A stretch of DNA of 64,000 bases from Hyphomicrobium_A sp965243865 (GCF_965243865.1 NZ_OZ251603.1:3224001-3288000); one strand, 5' to 3'. Shown: positions 45,013 to 53,537, counted from the stretch's first letter. Made by a program: numbers and translations. The notes: generated by a model not told the origin, from the sequence alone.

Positions 45013-46392
45013 ATGAGGGGACGGGTGAATGGGGCAGGGCTGATCGGTGCCGCGCTTTGCATCGGCGCGTCGCTAGCCGGTTGCGCTGGCGATGGACCCT
45101 CGCTCCCTAAGATCGCCAGCCTCAACCCCTTCGCTGAAAAGCAGGTGGCGCTTCCCGGCAAGCGCATCCCGGTGATGCAGCAGCCCGGCGTTGAAACGGG
45201 TGAACTCGCCGATGCGTTCGCCCCCATCACGTTGCCCGCTCCGCGCGTCAACGACAACTGGGCTCAGCCCGGCGGCGAGCCGAGCAATGCTCCCGGAAAT
45301 CTGGCGTTCAACGGCGGCACCAACGTCGTTTGGACGGCCGGAGCCGGTACCGGCTCTGGCAGCAGTGGACGTCTTACCGCGCGCCCCGTCGTGTACGGTG
45401 GTTATATCTTCACGCTCGACGCCGACGGCACCGTCGCTGCATTCTCGACCACGAACGGCAACGCCGCTTGGCGCACGTCTCTGAAGCCGAAACGCGAATC
45501 CAGCGGCCCCTGGTACACCCTCGGGCTCGGCGGAAGCAGCAGCGGTGGTGGCTTCGGCGGTGGCTTGGCATTCGACAACGGCCGCCTCTATGCGGCGACC
45601 GGCTACGGCAACGTCGTCGCCGTCGATCCGCAGAACGGCAAGGCGATCTGGGAGAAACAACTCGAAGCTCCCGTCCGTTCTTCGCCCACAGCGGTCGGTG
45701 ATCGCGTCTATGCCATCACACTCGATGGCCGCTTCTTCTGTCTTGCTGGTGCCGATGGCGGCGAGTTGTGGTCGGTCCGCGGCCTGCCGCAGCAGGCAAG
45801 CCTGATCAACAATGCCAGCCCTGCCGTCGACGCCGGCATCGTCGCCGTGCCCTATCCTTCAGGCGATCTCGTCGCCCTGCGCATCGCCGACGGCTCGACC
45901 GCCTGGACCGAGAGCCTTGCCCGCAGCCGCACCACATCGCAGATCGCCTCTATGAGCGACGCCGCGCGCCCCGCCATCGACAACGGCACCGTATTCGCCG
46001 TTGGCCATGCCGGCCGCATGATCGCAACGCAGGCCGAAAGCGGTGAGCGTCTGTGGTCCATCAACGTCCCCGGCACGCAGACGCCGTGGGTCGCTGGCGG
46101 TAGCATCTTCGTCGTCGATACCCAGGGCCAGCTCATGGCCCTGTCGCGCACCGACGGCAAGACGCAGTGGACGGTAAAGCTCCCCGGCAATGGCGCCTGG
46201 GCCGGGCCCACCCTTGCGGGCGGGACGCTGTGGCTCACGTCGTCTTCAGGAAACCTGGTCGGCGTCGAGGCGACGACTGGCCGGGTGGTGACCCAGAAGG
46301 AGCTTGGTGGTTCCTTCTATATCGCGCCCATCGTTGCCCAGGGGCGCATGTACGTCCTCAACGACGACGCTAAGCTTATTGCGCTCAATTAA
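45013..46392 (+). CDS. bamB: Outer-membrane protein assembly factor BamB
   Basis: The 459-residue lipoprotein has a lipobox LAGC with Cys24 and a PQQ-type eight-bladed propeller with repeated strands such as GNAAWRTSL, GKAIWEKQLEAPVRSSPT and ADGGELWSV. BamB supports the BAM complex that inserts beta-barrel proteins. Gly-rich insertions (GLGGSSSGGGFGG) lie near residue 175. It is longer than E. coli BamB (392 residues), mostly at the N-terminus and in loops. Its place between a YfgM-like gene and der supports the call. Confidence 0.94.
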   Translation: MRGRVNGAGLIGAALCIGASLAGCAGDGPSLPKIASLNPFAEKQVALPGKRIPVMQQPGVETGELADAFAPITLPAPRVNDNWAQPGGEPSNAPGNLAFNGGTNVVWTAGAGTGSGSSGRLTARPVVYGGYIFTLDADGTVAAFSTTNGNAAWRTSLKPKRESSGPWYTLGLGGSSSGGGFGGGLAFDNGRLYAATGYGNVVAVDPQNGKAIWEKQLEAPVRSSPTAVGDRVYAITLDGRFFCLAGADGGELWSVRGLPQQASLINNASPAVDAGIVAVPYPSGDLVALRIADGSTAWTESLARSRTTSQIASMSDAARPAIDNGTVFAVGHAGRMIATQAESGERLWSINVPGTQTPWVAGGSIFVVDTQGQLMALSRTDGKTQWTVKLPGNGAWAGPTLAGGTLWLTSSSGNLVGVEATTGRVVTQKELGGSFYIAPIVAQGRMYVLNDDAKLIALN

Positions 46393-46419
46393 CCCCGCTT
46401 AACCGATCAGTCGGCGGGG
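46393..46419 (+). terminator. Weak hairpin between bamB and der
   Basis: CCCCG (46393-46397) pairs with CGGGG (46415-46419), and the inner CCGA (46403-46406) pairs with TCGG (46411-46414), with a five-base bulge. It starts at the bamB stop. No U tract follows, so it probably reduces rather than stops read-through into der. Confidence 0.35.
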
Positions 46420-46485
46420 ATGGCTATCTTAACGCCAGCGAATGCGCGATAAGCGCCGCTCAACGCAGCTGGTCCATCCGTCCGA

Positions 46486-47847
46486 ATGTCCACCGCCCTC
46501 CCTGTCATCGCCATCATCGGCCGTCCTAACGTCGGCAAATCGACGCTGTTCAACCGGCTGACCGGCAAGCGCACCGCGCTCGTCTCCGACATGCCGGGCC
46601 TGACGCGCGACCGCCGCGAGGGCGAAGCCGATCTCGGCGGACACCCCGTGACTATCGTCGACACCGCCGGTCTTGAGCAGGCCAAACGGGGCTCCATCGC
46701 CGAGCGCATGCGCCAGCAGAGCGAAGCCGCCATCGGCACCGCCGATCTCATTCTCTTCGTCGTCGATGCACGCGACGGCGTCACGCCCGACGACAAGTCT
46801 TTCGCGCGCATCGTCCGCGCCTCTGGCCGTCCCGTGATCCTCGTCGCCAACAAGAGCGAAGGCCGCGCGGCCGAGGCGGGCTTCTATGCAGCTTTCGAGC
46901 TTGGGTTCGGTGAGCCGACGGCAATCTCCGCCGAGCACGGCGAAGGTCTCGGCGATTTGATCGTCGAGATGCTGTCGGCACTCGGCCTCAAGGAAACCGC
47001 CGCCAGCGACGTTGAGGAAAGCGCGACTGCGCGGCCCATCCGTGTCGCCATCGTCGGCCGCCCGAACGCCGGCAAGTCGACGCTGGTCAATGCCTTCCTC
47101 GGCGAGGACCGCATGATCACCGGCCCTGAGCCCGGCTTGACGCGCGACAGCGTGCCGAGCGACCTCGAATGGGCGGGCCGCAAGGTGCGCCTGTTCGATA
47201 CCGCAGGCCTCCGGCGCAAAGCCAGAATCAACGAGCTCGCCGAAAAGCTCAGCGCCTCCGACGCTATCCGCGCCATCCGCTTCGCCGAAGTCGTCGTCCT
47301 GCTCGTCGATGCCGAACGCCCGTTAGAGCACCAGGATCTGACCATCGGCGACCTCGTCACCGAGGAAGGCCGCGCGCTCGTCATTGCCGTCAATAAGTGG
47401 GACCTCGTCGAGGACAAGCAGAGAGCGCTGAAGGACCTGCGCGAGACGCTCGCCGAACGTCTCGCTCAGGTGTCTGGCGTTGCGCTCGTTCCAATCTCCG
47501 CTCTCAGCGGACGCGGCATTGACCGTTTGTCGAAAGCCGTGCTGGAAGCCTACGACATCTGGAACCGTCGCGTGCCGACACCCGATCTCAATCGCTGGCT
47601 TCAAGAGGCCTTGGCACGTCACGCGCCGCCCGCTGCCGCCGGACGCCGGATCAAGATCCGCTACATCACGCAGCCGTCGACGCGCCCGCCGACGTTCATT
47701 GCCTTTTGCTCGCGGCCGGAAGAGCTGCCGAAATCATATTTGCGCTACCTGACGAACAGCCTGCGCGAAGCATTCAAACTGCCGGGCGTGCCCTTGCGCC
47801 TGAACTTGCGCAAGGGCGATAATCCGTACGCTAAGCATAAGAGCTGA
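46486..47847 (+). CDS. der: Ribosome-assembly GTPase Der (EngA)
   Basis: Der matures the 50S subunit. The 453-residue protein has two GTPase domains in tandem, with P loops GRPNVGKSTLFNRL (near residue 11) and GRPNAGKSTLVNAFLG (near 190). It has DTAGLEQAKRGS and DTAGLRRKARIN switch regions, NKSE and NKWDLV base-recognition motifs, and a C-terminal KH-like domain (about 365-445). Length and order are normal. Confidence 0.98.
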   Translation: MSTALPVIAIIGRPNVGKSTLFNRLTGKRTALVSDMPGLTRDRREGEADLGGHPVTIVDTAGLEQAKRGSIAERMRQQSEAAIGTADLILFVVDARDGVTPDDKSFARIVRASGRPVILVANKSEGRAAEAGFYAAFELGFGEPTAISAEHGEGLGDLIVEMLSALGLKETAASDVEESATARPIRVAIVGRPNAGKSTLVNAFLGEDRMITGPEPGLTRDSVPSDLEWAGRKVRLFDTAGLRRKARINELAEKLSASDAIRAIRFAEVVVLLVDAERPLEHQDLTIGDLVTEEGRALVIAVNKWDLVEDKQRALKDLRETLAERLAQVSGVALVPISALSGRGIDRLSKAVLEAYDIWNRRVPTPDLNRWLQEALARHAPPAAAGRRIKIRYITQPSTRPPTFIAFCSRPEELPKSYLRYLTNSLREAFKLPGVPLRLNLRKGDNPYAKHKS

Positions 47848-47986
47848 AGGCATTTTTCCGTTGTCGCGGCACGTCTGTCACTGGCTTCGAATCGTTGCCT
47901 GCGCTACTCTGGATTCGCAAACTCGTAGCGGGAATCCGGGTTTGCGGGCTGCGGCTCGGGGGAAGCTCTAACGAGAAATCAGATAT

Positions 47987-48280
47987 ATGCAGATGTGCTC
48001 TGACAGCCGGGTGCGCCCGGTGGTTCGCGTTGCCGCTCTGGCCGGCGGTGCTGCGCTTTTCGCGATTGCATTTGGTTCGGCGGCGAATGCCTACTCTTCA
48101 CGCGTCAACTCTGCCTGTGAGCGCGATTACTATCGCCACTGCGCCAAGTACTCGATCGGCACACCCGAGCTGCGTAGCTGCATGATGGCTTCCCGCCGCT
48201 CGCTGTCGCGCCGTTGCATCGACGCGCTGGTCGCCGCCGGCGAAGTGCCCAAGCGCTATCTGACCAGCATCAAGAAGTAA
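47987..48280 (+). CDS. Small secreted Cys-rich-repeat protein
   Basis: The 97-residue protein has a basic N-terminus and a hydrophobic signal segment (about residues 17-35, ending near ANA). The mature domain of about 60 residues has four Cys in the pattern C-RDYYRHC-ELRSC-LSRRC. This resembles half of a GLG1-type Cys-rich repeat, often seen in small periplasmic proteins of Hyphomicrobiales. No function is known. A second in-frame ATG lies six bases downstream. Confidence 0.65.
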   Translation: MQMCSDSRVRPVVRVAALAGGAALFAIAFGSAANAYSSRVNSACERDYYRHCAKYSIGTPELRSCMMASRRSLSRRCIDALVAAGEVPKRYLTSIKK

Positions 48281-48518
48281 GCGCTCAGTCTGTCGGACTC
48301 GAGAGGGTCGGACCTGAGAGGGGAATGCAGCGGGCGGGAGTAGCGGCGAACCCGAAGATGCCGCTAGCTCCACCGCCCGCACGGACGACAGCCGCACGTC
48401 TGGCGCCGCTCCGGACCCCGATAAGTAGGTAAGCCAATAGGGCAGCGCAAGGGCCAATTGTCTTTGCGCTGCAGCATCTACGACTGCTCCATCACGCGAG
48501 CGTGCATCGCGTCGGAGA

Positions 48519-48535
48519 GCGGGTATAATTCCCGC
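48519..48535 (+). promoter_or_regulatory. TATAAT box inside a small palindrome next to the holC start
   Basis: A perfect TATAAT at 48524-48529 ends six bases before the holC ATG and is enclosed by GCGGG (48519-48523) and CCCGC (48531-48535). No Shine-Dalgarno lies between. If this is the -10 box, transcription would start at or next to the ATG (leaderless mRNA). The -35 region is weak, so this remains tentative. Confidence 0.4.
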
Positions 48536-49009
48536 ATGACATCGCCCTCATCATCGTCTCCGACCGAAGTCCTTTTCTACCACCTCGAGCAGCAGACGCT
48601 CGAGAAGGTGCTGCCGAGCCTCGTCGAGAAGACGCTCGAGCGCGGATGGCGTGCTGTCATTCAGTCGGGGTCGCAGGAGCGTCTCGCTGTCATCGATCAG
48701 GCACTGTGGACCTACAAGGACGATAGCTTCCTCGCCCACGGCTCGGCCAAGGATGGCTTCGCCGCAGAGCAGCCTGTCTATCTGACGACGACAGGCGAAA
48801 CACCGAACGGAGCCGGAGTGCGCTTTCTCGTCGACGGCGCCGAGGCCGAGGCATTTACCGGCTTCATTCGCATCGTCTACCTGTTCGACGGCAACGACAC
48901 CGACGCCGTGAAGATCGCGCGCGCGCAATGGACCGCCGCTAAAGGCGCTGGCTGCCCCGTGACCTACTGGCAGCAGAGCGCGTCCGGCAAATGGGAACGC
49001 AAGGCTTAG
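48536..49009 (+). CDS. holC: DNA polymerase III subunit chi
   Basis: The 157-residue protein matches HolC: EVLFYHLEQQTLEKVLPSLV at the start, GWRAVIQSGSQERLAVIDQA, the LWTYKDDSFLAHG strand-turn, and IRIVYLFDGNDTDAVKIAR. Chi links the clamp loader to single-strand binding protein. The ATG at 48536 gives the usual length; the open frame to 48458 adds unrelated residues. The tail ITYWQ-type segment near the C-terminus is also typical. Confidence 0.92.
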   Translation: MTSPSSSSPTEVLFYHLEQQTLEKVLPSLVEKTLERGWRAVIQSGSQERLAVIDQALWTYKDDSFLAHGSAKDGFAAEQPVYLTTTGETPNGAGVRFLVDGAEAEAFTGFIRIVYLFDGNDTDAVKIARAQWTAAKGAGCPVTYWQQSASGKWERKA

Positions 49010-49042
49010 GGTCCAGACCGACCAACACGATGGCGCCCTCCC

Positions 49043-49140
49043 AAAAAAAGAACCCCGCGGGGGTGGCGGGGTTCGAAGTTGGGAGGAGGTGGAGCGATCC
49101 CGAGAGGCCCGTCCGGCGCGTCGGCCTTCAGTGCCTCTCA
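49043..49140 (-). ncRNA. Candidate small RNA with anti-Shine-Dalgarno motif
   Basis: On the minus strand this gap encodes, in order: a hairpin with GAGAGGC (49139-49133) pairing with GCCTCTC (49108-49102); a single-stranded CCTCCTCCC (49089-49081); and a textbook intrinsic terminator (49074-49050) followed by seven T (49049-49043). No protein gene on this strand leads into the terminator. Hairpin, CU-rich anti-Shine-Dalgarno and terminator together match the plan of alphaproteobacterial sRNAs with CCUCCUCCC motifs. The 5' end is a guess; GAATAT near 49153-49148 could be the -10 box. Confidence 0.55.
49050..49074 (-). terminator. Intrinsic terminator pointing to the minus strand
   Basis: GAACCCCGC (49050-49058) and GCGGGGTTC (49066-49074) form nine base pairs with a seven-base loop. 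On the minus strand the stem is followed by seven T, on the plus strand by GAAG, so it works on the minus strand. It is the end of the candidate small RNA. Confidence 0.8.
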
Positions 49141-49262
49141 TGAACGGATATTCGCCCTGATCTTCCCCGCGCGCCGTTCCCAGCGGAACAGGCGCGGAAA
49201 AAAGCGCGTCCCCTGCTGGGCATCCCTTGACACCGCGCGGCCCGGCGCGCTGATCGCTGTCC

Positions 49263-50138
49263 ATGAATTACCGCCACGCCTACCACGCCGGAAACTTCGC
49301 CGACGTCGTCAAGCACGCGACGCTCTCGCTCGTCATCGAGCACATGAAGCTGAAGCCCGCGCCGTTCCGCATCATCGACACGCACGCTGGCATCGGCGTG
49401 TACGATCTCGCTTCCATCGAGGCACACAAGACAGGTGAATGGCGCGAAGGCATCGGCCGCGTTCTCGATGCAAAGCTCTCGCCCGAGGTCGAGCAGGTCC
49501 TCGCACCGTACTTGTCGGTGGTTCGCCAGTTGAATCCCGCCGGCGCCGTCATCCGCTATCCCGGCAGCCCGCTGATCGCGCGCGAGTTGATGCGTGCCGA
49601 CGATCGCCTCGTCGTCAACGAACTGCATCCGGAGGACCATCAGGCGCTGACCCGGCTATTCGCGCACGACCCGCAGGTGAAAGTGATGTCGCTCGATGCC
49701 TGGACGGCAGTGAAAGCTTTGCTGCCACCACCCGAGCGTCGCGGCCTGGTGCTGATCGATCCCGCGTTCGAGCAGCCTGGGGAACTCGATCGGTTGATCA
49801 CCGCGCTGAAGGAAGGCGTCCGCCGTTTTGCTGGCGGCACTTACCTTCTGTGGTACCCGATCAAAGAGCAGCGGCCCGTTGCTGCCTTCCGCAAGAAGGT
49901 CACCGAGCTTGGCCTATCGAAAGCGACAGCCTACGAGTTGACGATCCGCGATACGCAAGACGAGACGCGCCTCAACGGCGCCGGTCTCATCGTCATCAAT
50001 GGACCATTCACGCTCGCCGCCAAGATGAAGGCGTTGCTGCCCGAGCTTGCGCGCGTACTGCAGCAGGCGAAGGGCGGCGGGTTCCGCGTTGAAAATTTGG
50101 GAAACGAGGATCCGGGCGGCGTCAAGTCAGTTGAGTGA
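49263..50138 (+). CDS. rlmJ: 23S rRNA (adenine-2030-N6)-methyltransferase
   Basis: RlmJ methylates A2030 of 23S rRNA. The 291-residue protein shows NYRHAYHAGNFADVVKHATL, IIDTHAGIGVYDL, RYPGSPLIARELMR, NELHPEDHQALTRLF and GLVLIDPAFEQPGELDR. The catalytic motif is DPAF, where E. coli has DPPY. The ATG has no Shine-Dalgarno, but CTTGAC at 49227-49232 about 30 bases upstream could be a -35 box for a leaderless transcript. Gap 50139-50353 follows and is the csp leader. Confidence 0.94.
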   Translation: MNYRHAYHAGNFADVVKHATLSLVIEHMKLKPAPFRIIDTHAGIGVYDLASIEAHKTGEWREGIGRVLDAKLSPEVEQVLAPYLSVVRQLNPAGAVIRYPGSPLIARELMRADDRLVVNELHPEDHQALTRLFAHDPQVKVMSLDAWTAVKALLPPPERRGLVLIDPAFEQPGELDRLITALKEGVRRFAGGTYLLWYPIKEQRPVAAFRKKVTELGLSKATAYELTIRDTQDETRLNGAGLIVINGPFTLAAKMKALLPELARVLQQAKGGGFRVENLGNEDPGGVKSVE

Positions 50139-50353
50139 GGTGTTGCGTCGCAGATGGTTTTCCTTGATACTTTCCCGGCTCGGGCAAGCAATCGTCCCGG
50201 CGGAGACTTAGAGTAGCTTTGAGATTATGGCGCGCATGTCGTGCTCACTTACATTTCCCCCCGCATTGCGAACAGTTTCCCGAGCTTCCCCCCGGTGCGG
50301 TCTCTGCTGAGCCGCGCCGTTTTCATTGACTGCGCACGTTAGGAGAATTCGCG

Positions 50354-50566
50354 ATGCGCCAGAGCGGTACCGTCAAATTTTACAACGCCCAGAAGGGTTA
50401 TGGCTTCATCAAGCCCGACGATGGCGGCAAGGACGTGTTCGTGCATGTGACTGCGGTCGAGCGCGCGGGCATATCCAATCTCGATGAAGGCGCGCGCATT
50501 TCTTTCGAAACCGAACCTGACAAGCGCGGCAAGGGCCCCAAGGCCGTGAATCTCCAGTCGTCCTGA
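50354..50566 (+). CDS. Cold-shock protein of the CspA family
   Basis: The 70-residue OB-fold protein has both RNA-binding motifs, KFYNAQKGYGFIKPDDG and DVFVHVTAV. CspA proteins melt RNA structure in the cold or in stationary phase. TTAGGAGAA precedes the ATG. The upstream gap of 215 bases probably carries a structured leader, as csp leaders often do, but I could not fold it reliably by eye. Confidence 0.96.
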   Translation: MRQSGTVKFYNAQKGYGFIKPDDGGKDVFVHVTAVERAGISNLDEGARISFETEPDKRGKGPKAVNLQSS

Positions 50567-50720
50567 CGACGCCCGGCGCCATGCGGACCCCTGCCGCGTG
50601 GCGTCACCCCGCCGCAACGATCCCCTCATTTTTTCAACTGACGACCGCTCGGCGATGGGCAAGCGCCCGCGTCTACGGCAATCTCCCCTATTGTATCTAC
50701 CGTAGTCCGGGGAGCTTAGA

Positions 50721-51020
50721 ATGATGAAGTCGATCGGGGCGGCCGCTGTTGCCGCCACTTTGGTGTTGGCCGGCTTTGCTGGCGACGCCGAGGCGAAGTG
50801 CTTCAAGAAAACCGCGTCCGGCACCGCGCCCAGCATGGATGGCGCCAAGTTTCAGGTGAAGGAAGCCATTCTCCAATCGTTCGATTGGGGCGTCTGGGCC
50901 GCTTTCATGGCCTCCGGTTCCACGCCGGGTTATCGCGTCAGCACGCCGGCCTATAAGTGCAAGCCCGGCGGTCTCGGCTACAACTGCGTTGGCACCGCGA
51001 CCATCTGCAAGACCGGCTGA
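50721..51020 (+). CDS. Small secreted four-Cys protein A
   Basis: The 99-residue product has a signal peptide (cut after about AEA at 25) and a mature domain with Cys at its start (KCFKK), then Cys in YKCKPGG, and a final pair CVGTATIC. The last pair has the spacing C-x6-C, as in the N-terminal domain of the protein at 51752, and both share Trp in a helix before it. The two seem to be paralogues with two likely disulfides. No family name is known to me. Confidence 0.65.
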   Translation: MMKSIGAAAVAATLVLAGFAGDAEAKCFKKTASGTAPSMDGAKFQVKEAILQSFDWGVWAAFMASGSTPGYRVSTPAYKCKPGGLGYNCVGTATICKTG

Positions 51021-51276
51021 GGCTTGCCGCAAGACCAAATCGGCACAATTTAACTGGCCTCGTTAACCATTCGCTGGTGGCTCGGCGCGATAATGGCTCT
51101 GAAGTGCTGGGAAACCGGCTCTTCGGCGCCTGGGCCACATCGGGTCCAGCGTGGTTAGCGGGTGACACGGCTCGGCAAAAAGCCGAACGGCACGGACTTT
51201 CACACGCCAGAACGGCGTTTTCCGTTATCCTCCCGCCCTACATTCGGGGTGGTTTGGAAGATACAAGGACAGGACA

Positions 51277-51612
51277 ATGAGCCTCATTCGCGTTTGCACC
51301 GGGATCGTCGCCGCGGCCGGCTTCCTGACGCTCGCCACCCTTATTGGCGCTGGCGACTATGTCGCCCCGGGCGCCTACGCTGACGAGAGCGTGCAGAAAA
51401 AGAAGAAGAAAACGGTGCGTCGCAAGGACGGCCGCACGTACGCCGTCGAGCAGGGGGCCTCGCCTGCGGAGATCGCTCGCTACTTCGCCCTCTATGGCGG
51501 CTACATCGATCCGTCGATCAACAAGCAGTCTCCGGGCGGCCCGTTCGATAGCGGCTTCTTCTTCGATTCGGGCATCGGCCCGAACGGCGGCGATTCACCC
51601 TACATGAACTGA
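51277..51612 (+). CDS. Small secreted hypothetical protein
   Basis: The 111-residue protein has a signal peptide (about residues 1-35, ending near YADE) followed by a Lys/Arg patch (KKKKKTVRRKDGR). Its C-terminus is rich in Gly, Pro and Phe (PFDSGFFFDSG) and has no Cys in the mature part. It lies between two four-Cys secreted proteins but does not share their pattern. A half-site TTAACCAT at 51063 lies 214 bases upstream; its relevance is unclear. Confidence 0.6.
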   Translation: MSLIRVCTGIVAAAGFLTLATLIGAGDYVAPGAYADESVQKKKKKTVRRKDGRTYAVEQGASPAEIARYFALYGGYIDPSINKQSPGGPFDSGFFFDSGIGPNGGDSPYMN

Positions 51613-51751
51613 GGCATTTGCGTCGCCGCGATTGCGCTATCTTTCTCCTGCACAGCTTTGCAAGCTCGACGCCTAGGCAGGGGTAAAGTGCCCCGATATA
51701 AGGCTTTGAGGATTTGGACGTTTATGTCCGCGCCGACGGGGGATTAAAACA

Positions 51752-52684
51752 ATGCGCGCTACGCCATCAATCGCCTTTGCGTCAGTGCTGCTTGGGACAG
51801 TCGCCGCGTTCTCGCTGCCTGCAGATGCCGCTTGCAAGAAATTCGGCTTCACGGTCAACGACTACGGCAAAGAAGGCCCGACCAACGACGCCAAGAACCT
51901 GCTCGACAAGCACATCACCGAGTGGGCCACAAAGAACGGCGTCACCGACTACTCCACCGGCAAGAAGACGGTGAGCTGCGAGCTTTTCCTCGACGTCATC
52001 CTTTTCGACGAGCACACCTGCACCGCTTCGGCGACGGTGTGCTGGGGGCCGGACGCCAAGAAGCTCGGTAGCCAGTCCGCTGCCGCACCGGCCGAGGAAT
52101 CTCCGTCGGGCGCACCGCCGGCTCCAGTGCGTAAGGCCGAAGCGCTCGGCACCGCCACGCAGCAGGCAGCAGCACCAGCCAGCGCCGATGCCGCCGCGGC
52201 TGAGGCCGATGTCTCCACCGACGCGCCTCCTGCCACCGACACCGCTGCGGTTGAAGCCGCACCGACCACGCCTGTCGAACACATCGCCGCTCCCGCCGAA
52301 GTGCCAGCGGCTGCACCCGCCGTTCACGCTGCTCCGCCTGCAGCACCGCCCGCTCCGAGCCAGGCTGCAGCAGCGCCTGCCGCCCCGGCGACTACGGGCG
52401 CCGTTGTCGAGACGGGTGCTCTGCAGGCCGGTCAGAACTTCGCGCCGCAGGATCAGCGTCGGGCTACCGCCGTCGCTCCCGAGCCCGATCGCGCTGCCGC
52501 CGCAGCCGCAGCTGCTTCGGCTGCTGCTGCCGCAGAGCGTGCAGCTCAGGCTGCCGAGACCGCTGCCAGCGCTGCCAAGGAAGCCGCTGCAGCAGCGGTC
52601 GCCGCCAGCGCCGCAAGCAAGCGCGGCGCAACGGTGCCCCCGCTCAATCAGGCATCGGGCTCCCAGCCGGGGCACGCTGAATAA
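51752..52684 (+). CDS. Secreted four-Cys protein B with long Ala-rich tail
   Basis: The 310-residue protein has a signal peptide (to about residue 26), a four-Cys domain of about 80 residues (ACKKFGFTVNDYG, SCELFLDV, CTASATVC), and a low-complexity tail of about 200 residues rich in Ala and Pro, with runs of Ala/Glu near the end that may form a helix. The Cys domain matches protein A at 50721. The tail could span the cell wall or bind peptidoglycan; this is a guess. The repeat-rich DNA may vary between strains. Confidence 0.65.
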   Translation: MRATPSIAFASVLLGTVAAFSLPADAACKKFGFTVNDYGKEGPTNDAKNLLDKHITEWATKNGVTDYSTGKKTVSCELFLDVILFDEHTCTASATVCWGPDAKKLGSQSAAAPAEESPSGAPPAPVRKAEALGTATQQAAAPASADAAAAEADVSTDAPPATDTAAVEAAPTTPVEHIAAPAEVPAAAPAVHAAPPAAPPAPSQAAAAPAAPATTGAVVETGALQAGQNFAPQDQRRATAVAPEPDRAAAAAAAASAAAAAERAAQAAETAASAAKEAAAAAVAASAASKRGATVPPLNQASGSQPGHAE

Positions 52685-52708
52685 GCGATCGACCTCGATG
52701 AATATTCC

Positions 52709-52733
52709 AACGCCCGCGCTCGTCGCGGGCGTT
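52709..52733. terminator. Hairpin between convergent genes
   Basis: AACGCCCGCG (52709-52718) pairs perfectly with CGCGGGCGTT (52724-52733) across five bases. It sits between the stops of the four-Cys protein B gene and the FetB-like permease gene. T-rich bases follow on the plus strand. Confidence 0.7.
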
Positions 52734-52754
52734 ATCGTTTCAGGTTAAGGCTCG

Positions 52755-53537
52755 TCACATCAGCCGCAGCCGGTGCCGAGCGTCAGTCAGCAGCACAACG
52801 CCCCCGACCGCCGCCAGCAGCGATGCAAGTGCCGTTGCCCCCGCGATCAGGAACATGATCAGCACCTGATATTTCGCCGCCCCGATGGGATCGGCCCCTG
52901 CAATGATCTGACCGGTCATCATGCCGGGTAGCGCCACGATCCCAGTTGTGGCCATCGAGTTGAGCATCGGCATCATGCCCGTGCGCAAAGCCGAGCGCAG
53001 CGGCCCCGAAAGCGCTTCGAGGCGCGGCGCTCCAAGTGCCAGGCGCGCCTCGATGGCACCACGTTCACGCCGCGCCGCCTCGCTCAGGCTGTCGAGCACG
53101 AGGGCAACGGCCGTCATCGTATTTCCCAGCACCATCCCGAGGATCGGTAGGATGTAGCGCGCCCCGTACCATGGCGTCGGCGTAATGACGAAGCCGACAC
53201 CGAAGATCGTCACGAACGTGCCGACGAACAGCAGCGTCGACCCGCTCAGCGCCATCAGCGGCCAGGTCGGAAGCTGCCCGCTGAGCCTGCCCGCGATCTC
53301 CAGCGTCGCCGCTGCGACCATGATCACCGCAAACCCGGCGGTCCACACCGGCGACGTCTGCGCGAAGATCAGCTTCAGCACGATGCCGATCAGCGCCAGC
53401 TGGATCACCATGCGTACCGCTGCGATGGCGATGCTCTTTTCCAGCCCGAGCCGGAACGCCCACGAGATCGCGCCATTGGCAATCAGCAGCGTCGCTGCGA
53501 GCACCAGGTCGAGATAGCTCAACGGCACGTAGCTCAT
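52755..53537 (-). CDS. fetB: FetB-like ABC transporter permease (UPF0014)
   Basis: The 260-residue protein has seven hydrophobic segments and the UPF0014 pattern: LLIANGAISWAFRLGLEKS, ILGMVLGNTMTAVALVLDSL, RRERGAIEARLALGA and IVALPGMMTGQIIAGADPI. FetAB exports iron in E. coli and lowers oxidative stress; related Arabidopsis ALS3/STAR proteins move UDP-glucose or aluminium. The substrate here is therefore uncertain. It overlaps the ATPase gene upstream by four bases. Confidence 0.93.
   Translation of the reverse strand: MSYVPLSYLDLVLAATLLIANGAISWAFRLGLEKSIAIAAVRMVIQLALIGIVLKLIFAQTSPVWTAGFAVIMVAAATLEIAGRLSGQLPTWPLMALSGSTLLFVGTFVTIFGVGFVITPTPWYGARYILPILGMVLGNTMTAVALVLDSLSEAARRERGAIEARLALGAPRLEALSGPLRSALRTGMMPMLNSMATTGIVALPGMMTGQIIAGADPIGAAKYQVLIMFLIAGATALASLLAAVGGVVLLTDARHRLRLM

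Noticed and set aside
49160..49205. EcfG-type promoter (GGAAC near 49184) upstream of rlmJ
   Set aside because: The matching downstream box reads CGTC rather than CGTT, so support is too weak.
51050..51070. Possible CtrA box (two TTAA near 51050-51070)
   Set aside because: The spacing between the TTAA halves is nine bases, not the seven required by the CtrA consensus; only a half-site is left.
51752..52684. Frameshifted or degenerate gene because of Ala/Pro runs
   Set aside because: The frame stays open from a proper signal peptide to the stop; the low-complexity tail is in frame and follows codon use of a real gene.
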